Assembly: GCA_023386315.1 (NCBI GenBank)
Contig: JAEWJZ010000010.1
Coordinates: 310,001 to 374,000, forward strand
Length of the DNA: 64,000 nt
Direction: 5' to 3'
Source of the DNA: Bacillota bacterium
GTDB lineage: Bacteria > Bacillota > Clostridia > Lachnospirales > Lachnospiraceae
Positions 1-8,099 of this stretch are shown here, one piece after another. The notes under the pieces are model-generated. The model saw only the letters and a program-made list of their open reading frames with translations. It was not told the origin of the DNA and searched no databases. Position numbers and translations under genes: made by a program. The first letter of the stretch is position 1. Every line of letters begins with the position of its first letter.

Positions 1-940
1 CGCCGTGCATGAATTATCTCAACAGATCAAGCAATCCACTGTCTTATGTTCAGCAGCAGGTGAATATTGTTCCCAGGGTTATCAAAACGGGATTATATCA
101 GGATTCGAATATGATCCCCAGATGGCCGAAATTGTACCGATTGATCCCGTTCCTGCCCTGAGCATAAAAGACATGAAACAAGCCTATCAGAAAGTAAAGA
201 ATAACCCAAATGCATTTTTACTGTTATTATGTGAGGGCCTGTCTAAAATTGAGGAGAAGATAATGACATCACTCTATTTTATGGACAGGGATTTTAAGGT
301 GATCGGAGGTTCCGCCGGAGACGATTTATCTTTTACAGAAACTCCTGTTTATATAGGAAGAGAAAAGGTACATAGTGTGGGGCTGTTCTTTGACTGTAAA
401 AGAAGAACGTATTTAGCCAGGGAGAACATTTACAGGCCATCCGGTAAAGAAATGCTGGTAACTGATGCTGACCCTATGAACAGAATTGTCAGATCCTTTA
501 ACGGCAGCCCTGCAAGTGCGGAATATGCGAAAAATCTTGGAGTTTCTGAAAGGGATTTAAATAATCATTTCATGAATCATCCGTTAGGTATTGAATACGA
601 TTCAGAAATCTATATTGCATCGCCCCAAAAGATAAACGGCAATCAGTCACTGTCTTTTTATTGCCAGATCATGCCCAATTCCTTTGTGAAAATCTTAGAA
701 CCGTTATCGCCGGAAGAAGTCATAAAAGAAACGCTGAAGGGAATTCCCTTTAAACCCCAGTTTGTACTGGCAATTAACTGCATACTGAGATGTCTCAAAT
801 TCCAGCAGGAAGGTCTTTGGCCCGTAATTGATCAGAATCTGACCGGTGCATGCCAGAATACGACCGGATTCATCAGTTATGGCGAACAATTTTATCAGCG
901 ACACGTGAATCAGACCATGATATTGCTGGCAATAGAATAG
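1..940 (+). CDS. FIST domain signal-transduction protein (5' end outside window)
   Basis: FIST domains are sensory modules thought to bind small ligands, often amino acids, and to pass signals to chemotaxis or two-component partners. The visible part holds a Gly-Glu segment (AAGEYCSQG) that matches the inner part of FIST_N, then a FIST_C-like half (VIGGSAGDD, later TGFISYGEQF). The family normally has some 60-80 further residues before this segment, and the reading frame stays open to base 2. The GTG at 5 is therefore probably internal and the gene begins upstream. There is no membrane segment, so it should be cytoplasmic. The stop overlaps the AGGAGG ribosome site of the soluble chemoreceptor that follows 9 bp later, so the two form an operon and probably a sensor-transducer pair. 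The domain call rests on motif recognition. Confidence 0.75.
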   Translation, partial: AVHELSQQIKQSTVLCSAAGEYCSQGYQNGIISGFEYDPQMAEIVPIDPVPALSIKDMKQAYQKVKNNPNAFLLLLCEGLSKIEEKIMTSLYFMDRDFKVIGGSAGDDLSFTETPVYIGREKVHSVGLFFDCKRRTYLARENIYRPSGKEMLVTDADPMNRIVRSFNGSPASAEYAKNLGVSERDLNNHFMNHPLGIEYDSEIYIASPQKINGNQSLSFYCQIMPNSFVKILEPLSPEEVIKETLKGIPFKPQFVLAINCILRCLKFQQEGLWPVIDQNLTGACQNTTGFISYGEQFYQRHVNQTMILLAIE

Positions 941-949
941 GAGGCCGCT

Positions 950-1897
950 ATGTTTAAATATGGGTATGAGAAGAAATTAATTAACGAAACTCAGAACAGA
1001 TCGGAAGATATACAGGAATTAATTGGCGATTTAGCAATCGATGCCGACCGCAACATGAATGGTCTCTTAAAAGAAGAGGGAAACTTAACTCACGGATTAA
1101 ATGAACTTCTGGCAGGGACTGAATTTACACTGAATGAAATACACAAGGTTGAGATGCAGCTGAAACGTCTTGATGACAGCATTAATATAACCAATGATTC
1201 GGTAGAAGCCGTATCCGGCAGCTTAAAGTTATCTGCAGAAGCGATTGAGGATACGCGGAATGCTTACATTCGTATGTCAGGCAAGATGGATGAGGTTTTA
1301 AATGTATTTAAAGATTTCTACAGCCTGTTCGAACTGCTGAAGCTTCAATATAATGAGATCACCGGATTTACCAATATGATAACCAGTGTTGCCCAGCAGA
1401 CCAGGCTTTTGTCGTTTAACGCATCCATAGAAGCTGCCAGAGCCGGCTCCGCAGGTGTGGGATTTGCCGTTGTGTCAAATGAAATTAAAAAACTCTCTGA
1501 TGAATCCCAGAAAAATGCTGACGATATCATAGAATCATTAAAAAACATGACGGAAACCTTCGAAAAACTGATTGAGAAATCCAGTGACGGAGGAAAGGTT
1601 GTGGAAGAAGCAAAATCTATGGTTGAAGAATCTGAAAAGCTGATCGACGGAATCGTAGATGCTGAGAATCATGTAGGGGTTAAAGTTACCCATGTAAAAG
1701 AGTCTCAAAGCACAAATTTAGAGGCAGTGAAAAATATTACAGAAAACATGGCAAATGTCGCTCATAAATCGGCTGAGGAACGACTGAAGTTAAATGAACT
1801 GGTGACAGACGTCAACCGAAAGACAAAATTTTATTCCTATATTTTAAATCATTTAGATCAGATAAAAAACATAATCAAAGGCTGTGCGGTAAGATAA
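950..1897 (+). CDS. soluble methyl-accepting chemotaxis-like signalling protein
   Basis: This 315 aa chemoreceptor has no signal peptide or transmembrane helix. The middle carries the hairpin-tip signature of the MCP signalling domain (around residues 145-190: QQTRLLSFNASIEAARAG, then GFAVVSNEIKKLS), which contacts CheA and CheW. The flanks are long coiled coil rich in Glu and Lys. There is no PAS, GAF, globin or Cache input domain, so the input most likely comes from the FIST protein encoded immediately upstream (9 bp gap, shared AGGAGG). It is shorter than normal receptors and probably works as a cytoplasmic transducer. The substitutions SFNAS for the usual ALNAA are mild and should not prevent kinase contact. 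Confidence 0.85.
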   Translation: MFKYGYEKKLINETQNRSEDIQELIGDLAIDADRNMNGLLKEEGNLTHGLNELLAGTEFTLNEIHKVEMQLKRLDDSINITNDSVEAVSGSLKLSAEAIEDTRNAYIRMSGKMDEVLNVFKDFYSLFELLKLQYNEITGFTNMITSVAQQTRLLSFNASIEAARAGSAGVGFAVVSNEIKKLSDESQKNADDIIESLKNMTETFEKLIEKSSDGGKVVEEAKSMVEESEKLIDGIVDAENHVGVKVTHVKESQSTNLEAVKNITENMANVAHKSAEERLKLNELVTDVNRKTKFYSYILNHLDQIKNIIKGCAVR

Positions 1898-1913
1898 CAG
1901 GTTACAGCCTTTT
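1877..1913 (+). terminator. candidate terminator at the 3' end of the soluble chemoreceptor gene
   Basis: AAAGGCTGT (1877-1885) pairs with ACAGCCTTT (1904-1912), and the stop codon lies in the loop. A short T run follows. It sits between two convergent genes. Confidence 0.5.
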
Positions 1914-1991
1914 CTACTTCGGCCAGACAGTTGTATATTTCTTCCAGAAATTATTCTCCCGTCTGGTCCGAATCCTGACAGGCAATGAAGG

Positions 1992-3155
1992 TTATTCACC
2001 CGCCTCTTCTTCATAGGAGTGTTGTGCAGCAATGGGTCTTACTGTTATCCCGTTAATCTCCACATGCTCGCTGATCCCGATTACAATACAGGGGCGCCCC
2101 TCGATCATACGGTTCTCCACCAGGTAGGTTTTATCCGGAGCCACCTTTATGCTCACATCCGTAGTCTTGATTTCAAAACTTCTTGCGTTTACGATATTGG
2201 AGGCAAGGAATCCCGGATTCTTTTCCTGTTCTTCCTGGGTTAAACGCTGTTCTAATTCCTCAAGCTTTTCCTGTGATGCGCCGTTGTTTTCCAAAAGCTT
2301 CTTCATCTGGTATTTATCAATGGTAAAGGGAGCCGGTTCATCCTTTGTTTCTTCCAGCATCTCATTGATGGTTTCATGGATGTTCTTTACTGTCTCAAAA
2401 TCACAGTTTTCTCCCAGGGTTTCCTCAATAATCGTCTGAAACGTCTCCTTCTGGCTCTTTGCAGTCATTGGAATGACGCAGCCTAATAGTTCGTCAATCA
2501 GACGCTCCGGCAGCAGCTCCGGATTTCTGGAATAATAGACAAGTCCGTGAATGTCCGTGTTGCGGTCCGTAAATGCCGGAAATAAAAACCCTGTTTCCGG
2601 AGCCTCCACGATCCAGTCCCTGTTCCTGTTCTCAATTACATTCGCCTGGGAATTATAACAGAGGCCAGCCTTTGACAGCTTTACGGGGCAGATGGTACAC
2701 TGGATAAATTCGTAGACAAAATCAGAGGCATCGTACATCTCAAGTCCGTCGGAAGATCTTGCCGGTATATCGTAGGCACAATGAATCAGGATTATGTAAT
2801 AGTTCTCACCGTAATCATAGCTTGCAATGACTTTATCGTAAAACTCGTCAATCAGGCTGTCATCCTTTAACTGGCTGTCTCTCAGCTTTAACAGGAAATT
2901 CTGGGTACCTCCCTCTTCCTCAGTATGGAGGGGAAATTCCATATTCACCAGATTCTTTCCAAACGTACCTGAGAGAGCGCTTTTAAAGATGGTGAAATAT
3001 TTAAATGCCTCATCTTCCGGAAGAGAGAGAAAGGCCTCCTTTAACTCTGTCCGTTTATTCTTTTCTGCGTCTACATAGCAGCCGCAGATCCGGCTGATGG
3101 CGCAGTTGGCTGGCGTAAAAAGTTTTTTTAACTCACTTGCTTCTTTCTTATTCAT
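1992..3155 (-). CDS. DUF4317 family protein
   Basis: This 387 aa protein matches the DUF4317 family, which is common in Clostridia and has no assigned function. Visible features are the N-terminal NKKEASELKKLF segment, the ICGCYVD motif near residue 25, a mixed alpha/beta body and an acidic, Glu-rich C-terminal tail. There is no signal peptide or membrane segment, so it is probably cytoplasmic. It is monocistronic: a hairpin terminator separates it from the superoxide reductase upstream, and the next gene is convergent. The ATG is preceded by AGGAGAACATCTTGA, a fair ribosome site. The family call is from memory of the sequence and no function is inferred. Confidence 0.75.
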   Translation of the reverse strand: MNKKEASELKKLFTPANCAISRICGCYVDAEKNKRTELKEAFLSLPEDEAFKYFTIFKSALSGTFGKNLVNMEFPLHTEEEGGTQNFLLKLRDSQLKDDSLIDEFYDKVIASYDYGENYYIILIHCAYDIPARSSDGLEMYDASDFVYEFIQCTICPVKLSKAGLCYNSQANVIENRNRDWIVEAPETGFLFPAFTDRNTDIHGLVYYSRNPELLPERLIDELLGCVIPMTAKSQKETFQTIIEETLGENCDFETVKNIHETINEMLEETKDEPAPFTIDKYQMKKLLENNGASQEKLEELEQRLTQEEQEKNPGFLASNIVNARSFEIKTTDVSIKVAPDKTYLVENRMIEGRPCIVIGISEHVEINGITVRPIAAQHSYEEEAGE

Positions 3156-3193
3156 TCAAGATGTTCTCCTGTCTTATTGCTTTCGTTATCGCC

Positions 3194-3228
3194 AAAAAGC
3201 CCACACACCAAAGGTATGTGAGCTTTTT
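3194..3228 (-). terminator. terminator after superoxide reductase
   Basis: AAAAAGC-C-CACA pairs with TGTG-A-GCTTTTT around a short loop. Read leftward, the stem ends in TTTTT just past the superoxide reductase stop. The A/T tracts are symmetric, so it could work both ways. Confidence 0.7.
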
Positions 3229-3236
3229 CATTCTAT

Positions 3237-3611
3237 TTATTTCTCTGCTTTCCACAATCCGTGAAGATTGCAGTACTCATAGGCTGCCAGGACCTCATCA
3301 CCTTCGCACATCATGAATTTTGCGACCGGTTTGTCACCCGGGTTTAAGATCTTTCTCTGGTTACCCATCTTTGTCTCTAATACGATCCAGCCAATGAAAT
3401 GTTCAGGAAGCATGGGATGTTCTACAGAACCAACCGTAACAGTAACGCTCTGGCCATCAATCTCAATAACCGGAACATGTTTTTCAGTTGCCGCATCTGT
3501 GGTATTGGCTTTCATCTCCTGCATGTTGTCTCCGCAGCAGGTAATGGTGCCGCCTTTTTCTTCAACAACCGCTACAATATTTCCGCAATGATTACACTTT
3601 AAAAACTTCAT
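3237..3611 (-). CDS. dfx: desulfoferrodoxin (2Fe superoxide reductase)
   Basis: Reduces superoxide to hydrogen peroxide in the cytoplasm without releasing oxygen, which suits an anaerobe. The 124 aa protein has the N-terminal desulforedoxin centre (CNHCG near residues 6-9 and a CC pair near 29-30) that holds Fe(Cys)4. It also has the catalytic SOR domain with EKHVP, VEHPM and a C-terminal CNLHG, giving the His4Cys site. The start at 3611 was chosen because AGGAGGG lies 8 bases upstream; the frame stays open a further 14 codons without a better ribosome site. The gene has its own terminator and stands alone. Confidence 0.95.
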   Translation of the reverse strand: MKFLKCNHCGNIVAVVEEKGGTITCCGDNMQEMKANTTDAATEKHVPVIEIDGQSVTVTVGSVEHPMLPEHFIGWIVLETKMGNQRKILNPGDKPVAKFMMCEGDEVLAAYEYCNLHGLWKAEK

Positions 3612-3698
3612 GTGAATACCCTCCTTTTTCTTTTGACTGCTGTAAAACTGCATGGTAATTATACCATAAATCCCACAATCTTACAACAGAATCCTCCG

Positions 3699-5444
3699 TT
3701 AGCCGATTGACCAGTTCTGGCTCTGATTCTGTAAGTCAGTCATATGGCGGTAGATTCCTCCCTTCTGGTAAAGAGCTTCGGGGCTGCCTTCTTCTGCCAC
3801 TCTCCCGTCTTTTAAAACCACGATTTTATCCGCCTGGGCAACGGTTCTCATCCGGTGGGCGATAATGAGAACGGTCTTGCTTCGGATCAGATTTGATATG
3901 GCACTCTGGATCAGCGATTCGTTTTCCACATCAAGAGAAGCGGTGGCTTCATCAAGAATAATGACAGGGGCATCCTTTAATAAAGCTCTTGCAATGGAAA
4001 GCCTCTGCCGCTCTCCTCCGGATAGTGCTGACCCGTTCTCACCGATCCTGGTCTGAAAGCCTTCCGGCAGACGGCTGATAAATTCCGTACACTGGGCAGC
4101 TTCTGCCGCTTCCATTACTTCTTTATCTGATGCATCCTTTCTTCCGATGCGGATATTTTCCATAACTGTATTATTAAAAAGCATGACATCCTGAAATACC
4201 ACAGAGATGTGCTTTAATAGATGTTCCGGATCAATCTCCTTTACATCTGCGCCTCCAATTGTGACTTTTCCTTTTTCCACATCCCAGAAACGGGCTGCCA
4301 GTCTGGCTGCTGTACTTTTTCCTCCGCCTGAGGGGCCTACCAGTGCGGTAACCTGGCCCTGTCTGGCGCAAAAGGACACATCCTCTAAAACAGTCTCGTT
4401 CTGATGGTAGGAAAATCCCACATGATCATATACGATATCGTATCCATTCAGCTCTTTTGTCTCTGCTCCGTCCTGTACCGGTTCCTCCTCAATCGCCCTC
4501 ATACGCTCAACCTGCAGCAGTGTGGAATAAACAGCTGATAAATTATTTAAGCTGCCTGTGAGGGGACCGTAAATACGGGTAGCCGCAACCATGAAAATGA
4601 GAAATACCATGAGATCCAGCTTCCTCTCCGTCATAAGAAACGCGCCGGAAAGAACCGTTGTTGCCATTCCAAGACGTAATACCATCTGGGATGCCGTCAC
4701 TAAGCTGCCGTTTAAGGTTTCCATTTTGACGGTGCCCTTTTCCACTGCAATGATCTTTGAATCTAATTCCTTTAAATAAGACTCTCTCTGATTGTTCGCC
4801 TTGATATCCTGAATATTCTCGATACACTCCTGGATTCCATCGGAGGCCGCCAGCTTCTTACATTTTTCCCTCCGTTCCAGCCGGTCAATGACCGGCCTGG
4901 TACCTGCTGAAAGCATAAATGCCGCCGGAATCACCCACAAAAGGGCCAGTGCCATCTTCCAGTCCAGGAAAAGCATTCCCAGTCCGATAAAAGCGGTGGA
5001 AAGGAGCGCACCGATGAGTTCCGGAATAAAATGGGAGAATGCGGTCTCCATCCAGGCACAGTCTGCCATAATGGTGGTTGTTAAATCAGCTAAATCTCGT
5101 TTGCCAAAGAAAGAAAGGGGGATTTTTCTTAATTTTTCCGCCAGCCGGATACGTAAATTGGCACTTTCCTGATAGGAGGCCAGGAATGTTTTGTTATACT
5201 GGATATACTGAAGAACAAAAATAAGCAGCAGAAAGAGCACGCTCATTCCAATAAACCCAAAAGGTCCCATTTCCGTTGTTTTTTCTCCTGTTACAGGCAT
5301 CAGCAGCTTCTCAAGAAAAAGAATTATCAGTCCCATGGGGAAAATAAGTCCCACATTCGCTGCCGCACAGGCAAAAACTGCTCTTGTAAGATCTTTTCCT
5401 CCCTGCTCACTGAGTGCAAACCGTCTCTGTAAATACTTACTCAT
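3699..5444 (-). CDS. ABC exporter subunit B (membrane + ATPase fusion)
   Basis: This is a half-transporter of the type IV exporter fold: about six membrane helices (residues 20-300), then an ATPase domain. Walker A is GPSGGGKST, the signature LSGGERQR and Walker B VIILDEATASLD, with an H-loop in IAHRM, so the ATP site looks intact. It overlaps the end of its partner gene by 8 bp, which implies a heterodimer made in equal amounts. A GTG nine bases upstream (5453) is an alternative start; ATG 5444 is preferred for its AGGTG site. Pairs of this make, including the partner's DEATAFADP, resemble the YbtPQ/IrtAB group and multidrug exporters. The substrate cannot be read from the sequence. Confidence 0.9.
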   Translation of the reverse strand: MSKYLQRRFALSEQGGKDLTRAVFACAAANVGLIFPMGLIILFLEKLLMPVTGEKTTEMGPFGFIGMSVLFLLLIFVLQYIQYNKTFLASYQESANLRIRLAEKLRKIPLSFFGKRDLADLTTTIMADCAWMETAFSHFIPELIGALLSTAFIGLGMLFLDWKMALALLWVIPAAFMLSAGTRPVIDRLERREKCKKLAASDGIQECIENIQDIKANNQRESYLKELDSKIIAVEKGTVKMETLNGSLVTASQMVLRLGMATTVLSGAFLMTERKLDLMVFLIFMVAATRIYGPLTGSLNNLSAVYSTLLQVERMRAIEEEPVQDGAETKELNGYDIVYDHVGFSYHQNETVLEDVSFCARQGQVTALVGPSGGGKSTAARLAARFWDVEKGKVTIGGADVKEIDPEHLLKHISVVFQDVMLFNNTVMENIRIGRKDASDKEVMEAAEAAQCTEFISRLPEGFQTRIGENGSALSGGERQRLSIARALLKDAPVIILDEATASLDVENESLIQSAISNLIRSKTVLIIAHRMRTVAQADKIVVLKDGRVAEEGSPEALYQKGGIYRHMTDLQNQSQNWSIG

Positions 5445-7287
5445 GCTTTTCACCTACTTTCCATGAAACTGAGGTCTGATAATCCCTCCACATAGCGGCA
5501 TACAACCCCTGTCTGCGAATCAGCTCCTCATGACTTCCTTCCTCTTCTATCCTACCCTGATTCATGACTAAAATCCGGTCTGCCCCCCGGACAGTGGAAA
5601 GGCGGTGGGCAATCATCAGTACTGTCTTTCCTTTTATCAAAGTTTCAAAGGCTTTCTGAATCTGATATTCATTGTCAGGATCAGCAAATGCCGTTGCTTC
5701 ATCAAGAAGAACGATGGGAGCATTCTTAAGCACGGCTCTGGCTATGGCGATTCGCTGGCATTCTCCGCCTGATAAGTAAACGCCCCTGGTGCCCACCACG
5801 GTCTCATACCCATTGGGAAATTTGTCAATAATGTCCTGACAGCAGGCTGCTTTTACCGCCTGTTCTACTTCCTCTCTCGATGCTTCCGGTCTTGCAGCCC
5901 GGATATTATTAAGGATCGTATCTTTAAAAAGATGGCTGTCCTGAAATACAAAGCTGATATTCTCCATCAGTTTTTCCGTATTCATTTCCCTGATATCTAC
6001 TCCTCCCACACAGATTCTGCCATTATCTACGTCATAAAAGCGGGGGATGAGACTGGCTGCCGTCGTCTTTCCCCCTCCCGATGGACCTACAATTGCCACA
6101 GTGGCTCCCTGGGGGATTTGAAATGACACATTCCGTAAGGCAGGCTCCTTTCCCTTTTCATAGGTAAAGGTTACATTTTTAAATTCCACAGAGGAATCCC
6201 TGGGAACTTTAGGTTGCTCCGGCTCCTTTAACGGCGGCTCCTTTACAATGGCCATAACCCGGTTTAAGGCATCCTTCGCTTTTAAGGTATTCTCACTGGT
6301 CCACATGATTTTATCCATCATGGTAACGCAGACAGGTGTGAACAGAACATAAAAGAGAATATCCAGAACAACCTTAAGATAAGAGGCCCCATAACCTAAA
6401 TCCGCAGTCAGAATAAGACCTACCGGAATAAGAAAAGCGAAAATTCCATTGATGCTTACGGTATAAGCACACATGGGAATCCTTAAAGAAACGGTATAGG
6501 CAACTGCCCAGTTTTTATAACGGAGAATGGCCTCATGAAAATTTTTAAAGGAAAAAATGCTTTGCTGAAATGTTTTTACTACCGGGATTCCCCTCACATA
6601 TTCCACAGCCTCATTGTTCATATCCTCTAAGGCGTTCTGATACTGTGCCATGGAATTTTCCATGTCTCCCATCATTACCCGGGTTAAGACAAAGAGTCCG
6701 GCTGCCATAGGCAGAAGGCTGATCAGTCCAAACCTCCAGTCGAAAAACAAAAGGAGCAGTAACACCGCGGCAGGAGTTACCATGGCCCCCGTTAAATCGG
6801 GAAGCTGGTGGGCCAGATAAGTTTCCGTCTGTCCTGCCCCGTCATCAATGATCCGGCGCAGTTTTCCGCTTCCCGCCCGTTTCACGTAACCTACTGGCAG
6901 CTTTGTTAAATGATGAAGGGCAACTGTCTTCATATTCCTGGCCGTACGGAATGCGGATAAATGAGTGCACATAAGAGCACCAAAATAAATGAGCATACTG
7001 CCAAGGGCAGCTGCCACAGCATACCAGCCATAAGTGATCATCTCTCCCGCTGCACTGATATCCGGCCAGGCTGTTACCGCTGCTTTCACCGCCTTCCACA
7101 TAAATACATACGGAAACAGTCCAACCACAGCACTGATTCCGGACAGAAGACAGCCGAGCCACGTTAAATACTTGTAATTTCCTGCAAACGTCAGGAGTGT
7201 GACCTTCCCGGTATCCGTCAGCTCTGTCATCAGATTCTTTTTTTCTTCCACCTTTTTTTCCTCCTTAGGCATATCCTGGTCAGCCAT
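5437..7287 (-). CDS. ABC exporter subunit A (membrane + ATPase fusion)
   Basis: First half-transporter of the pair, 616 aa: a charged N-terminal tail, six membrane helices (about 40-330) and an ATPase domain with GPSGGGKTT, LSGGECQR and IVLLDEATAFADPD. The DEATAFADP form is typical of the YbtP/IrtA-like exporter group. No clear ribosome site precedes ATG 7287; a later in-frame ATG (Met6 or Met20) could be the true start. It lies 42 bp after the TetR gene in the same direction and overlaps the second half-transporter, giving a three-gene operon. The likely role is drug, toxin or metallophore transport controlled by the TetR protein. Confidence 0.9.
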   Translation of the reverse strand: MADQDMPKEEKKVEEKKNLMTELTDTGKVTLLTFAGNYKYLTWLGCLLSGISAVVGLFPYVFMWKAVKAAVTAWPDISAAGEMITYGWYAVAAALGSMLIYFGALMCTHLSAFRTARNMKTVALHHLTKLPVGYVKRAGSGKLRRIIDDGAGQTETYLAHQLPDLTGAMVTPAAVLLLLLFFDWRFGLISLLPMAAGLFVLTRVMMGDMENSMAQYQNALEDMNNEAVEYVRGIPVVKTFQQSIFSFKNFHEAILRYKNWAVAYTVSLRIPMCAYTVSINGIFAFLIPVGLILTADLGYGASYLKVVLDILFYVLFTPVCVTMMDKIMWTSENTLKAKDALNRVMAIVKEPPLKEPEQPKVPRDSSVEFKNVTFTYEKGKEPALRNVSFQIPQGATVAIVGPSGGGKTTAASLIPRFYDVDNGRICVGGVDIREMNTEKLMENISFVFQDSHLFKDTILNNIRAARPEASREEVEQAVKAACCQDIIDKFPNGYETVVGTRGVYLSGGECQRIAIARAVLKNAPIVLLDEATAFADPDNEYQIQKAFETLIKGKTVLMIAHRLSTVRGADRILVMNQGRIEEEGSHEELIRRQGLYAAMWRDYQTSVSWKVGEKHE

Positions 7288-7329
7288 TAGTTAGTTATGG
7301 CTAATCAATATTCAAAATAATATGGAGCA

Positions 7330-7947
7330 TCAAAGCCCCATAATTTTTTTCCAGCCCGCATGCTGGAAGGTTCCAAGTACCAGCCCGTAAGACAGGGCCT
7401 TTTCCCTGGGAACGTCATGTGCTACAAACTCCCATAACTGCTGAAAAAACGACCGGGACAAAATATGAATGATGGTGCTGTCAATATCCATGACCTCATG
7501 CCCCAATTCCTTCATCGCCTTAACAAATTCCCAGGTTGAGGCTTCTTCAATTTCAGTCAGCTGGCTTAAGTAGCTGTCACAGTATTCTTTGCTGCTTTTG
7601 CAGAAGATCAGTTTAAATAAATCAAACCGGTCATAAACATAATCCACCATCCATGGAATGTTTTCGTCTGAGATCACATCAAGGGCTGCTGCCTGCTTTT
7701 CGGGAGGCAGAGCGGCAAAATCCACATGCATCTTTCTGTATCCTTCCATCAGCCCGTCTGCTGCATCTCCGGTCAGTTCCTCAAAAAGTGCCTCCTTGCC
7801 TGGAAAATATCCGTATATGGCTCCTGTTGTTACACATGCTTCTCTGGCAATCCGTCTTAAGGACGCCCCTTCGTATCCGTATTTTAAAAACTCCTGTTTC
7901 CCCGCTTCCAGGATAGCGAGGCGTGTATCATTTGGCTGAGTACCCAT
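7330..7947 (-). CDS. TetR/AcrR family transcriptional repressor
   Basis: 205 aa with an N-terminal helix-turn-helix (residues about 8-55: IARLEACVTTGAIYGYF-like core, with GASLRRIAREACVTTGAIYGYFP before KEALF) and a variable helical ligand-binding domain. AAGGAG precedes the ATG. It is the first gene of the operon with the two ABC half-transporters. A 26-bp palindrome directly upstream is the likely operator, so the protein probably represses itself and the exporter until an exported compound binds. The C-terminal half shows no recognisable subfamily. Confidence 0.9.
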   Translation of the reverse strand: MGTQPNDTRLAILEAGKQEFLKYGYEGASLRRIAREACVTTGAIYGYFPGKEALFEELTGDAADGLMEGYRKMHVDFAALPPEKQAAALDVISDENIPWMVDYVYDRFDLFKLIFCKSSKEYCDSYLSQLTEIEEASTWEFVKAMKELGHEVMDIDSTIIHILSRSFFQQLWEFVAHDVPREKALSYGLVLGTFQHAGWKKIMGL

Positions 7948-7959
7948 TTATTCTCCTTT

Positions 7960-7985
7960 ATAACACTGTTATATAACGATGTTAT
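7960..7985. promoter_or_regulatory. candidate TetR operator
   Basis: A 26-bp near-perfect palindrome (22 of 26 positions symmetric, arms ATAACA...TGTTAT around GTTATATAAC), ending 13 bp upstream of the TetR start codon. A leftward TTGTAC / TATAAC pair with 16-bp spacing overlaps it, so a bound dimer would block the promoter. Inferred to be the autoregulatory site. Confidence 0.7.
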
Positions 7986-7992
7986 TATCGTA

Positions 7993-8022
7993 CAAAAAAT
8001 GCAGGGCGTCAACACGCCCTGC
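7993..8022 (-). terminator. rho-independent terminator of the first Cache chemoreceptor
   Basis: A perfect 9-bp GC-rich stem GCAGGGCGT / ACGCCCTGC with a 4-base loop. On the minus strand it is followed by ATTTTTTG. Confidence 0.85.
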
Positions 8023-8099
8023 CGGTCATTTTTTCTCAATTACGTTAATTTTTTCTTTCATTGATAAAAGTTATCATGTGTTATTGATAAACCTAAGTA

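Noticed and set aside
3470..3485. GAACATGTTTTT as a third LexA box
   Set aside because: Right half is not GTTY, and it lies inside the superoxide reductase gene.
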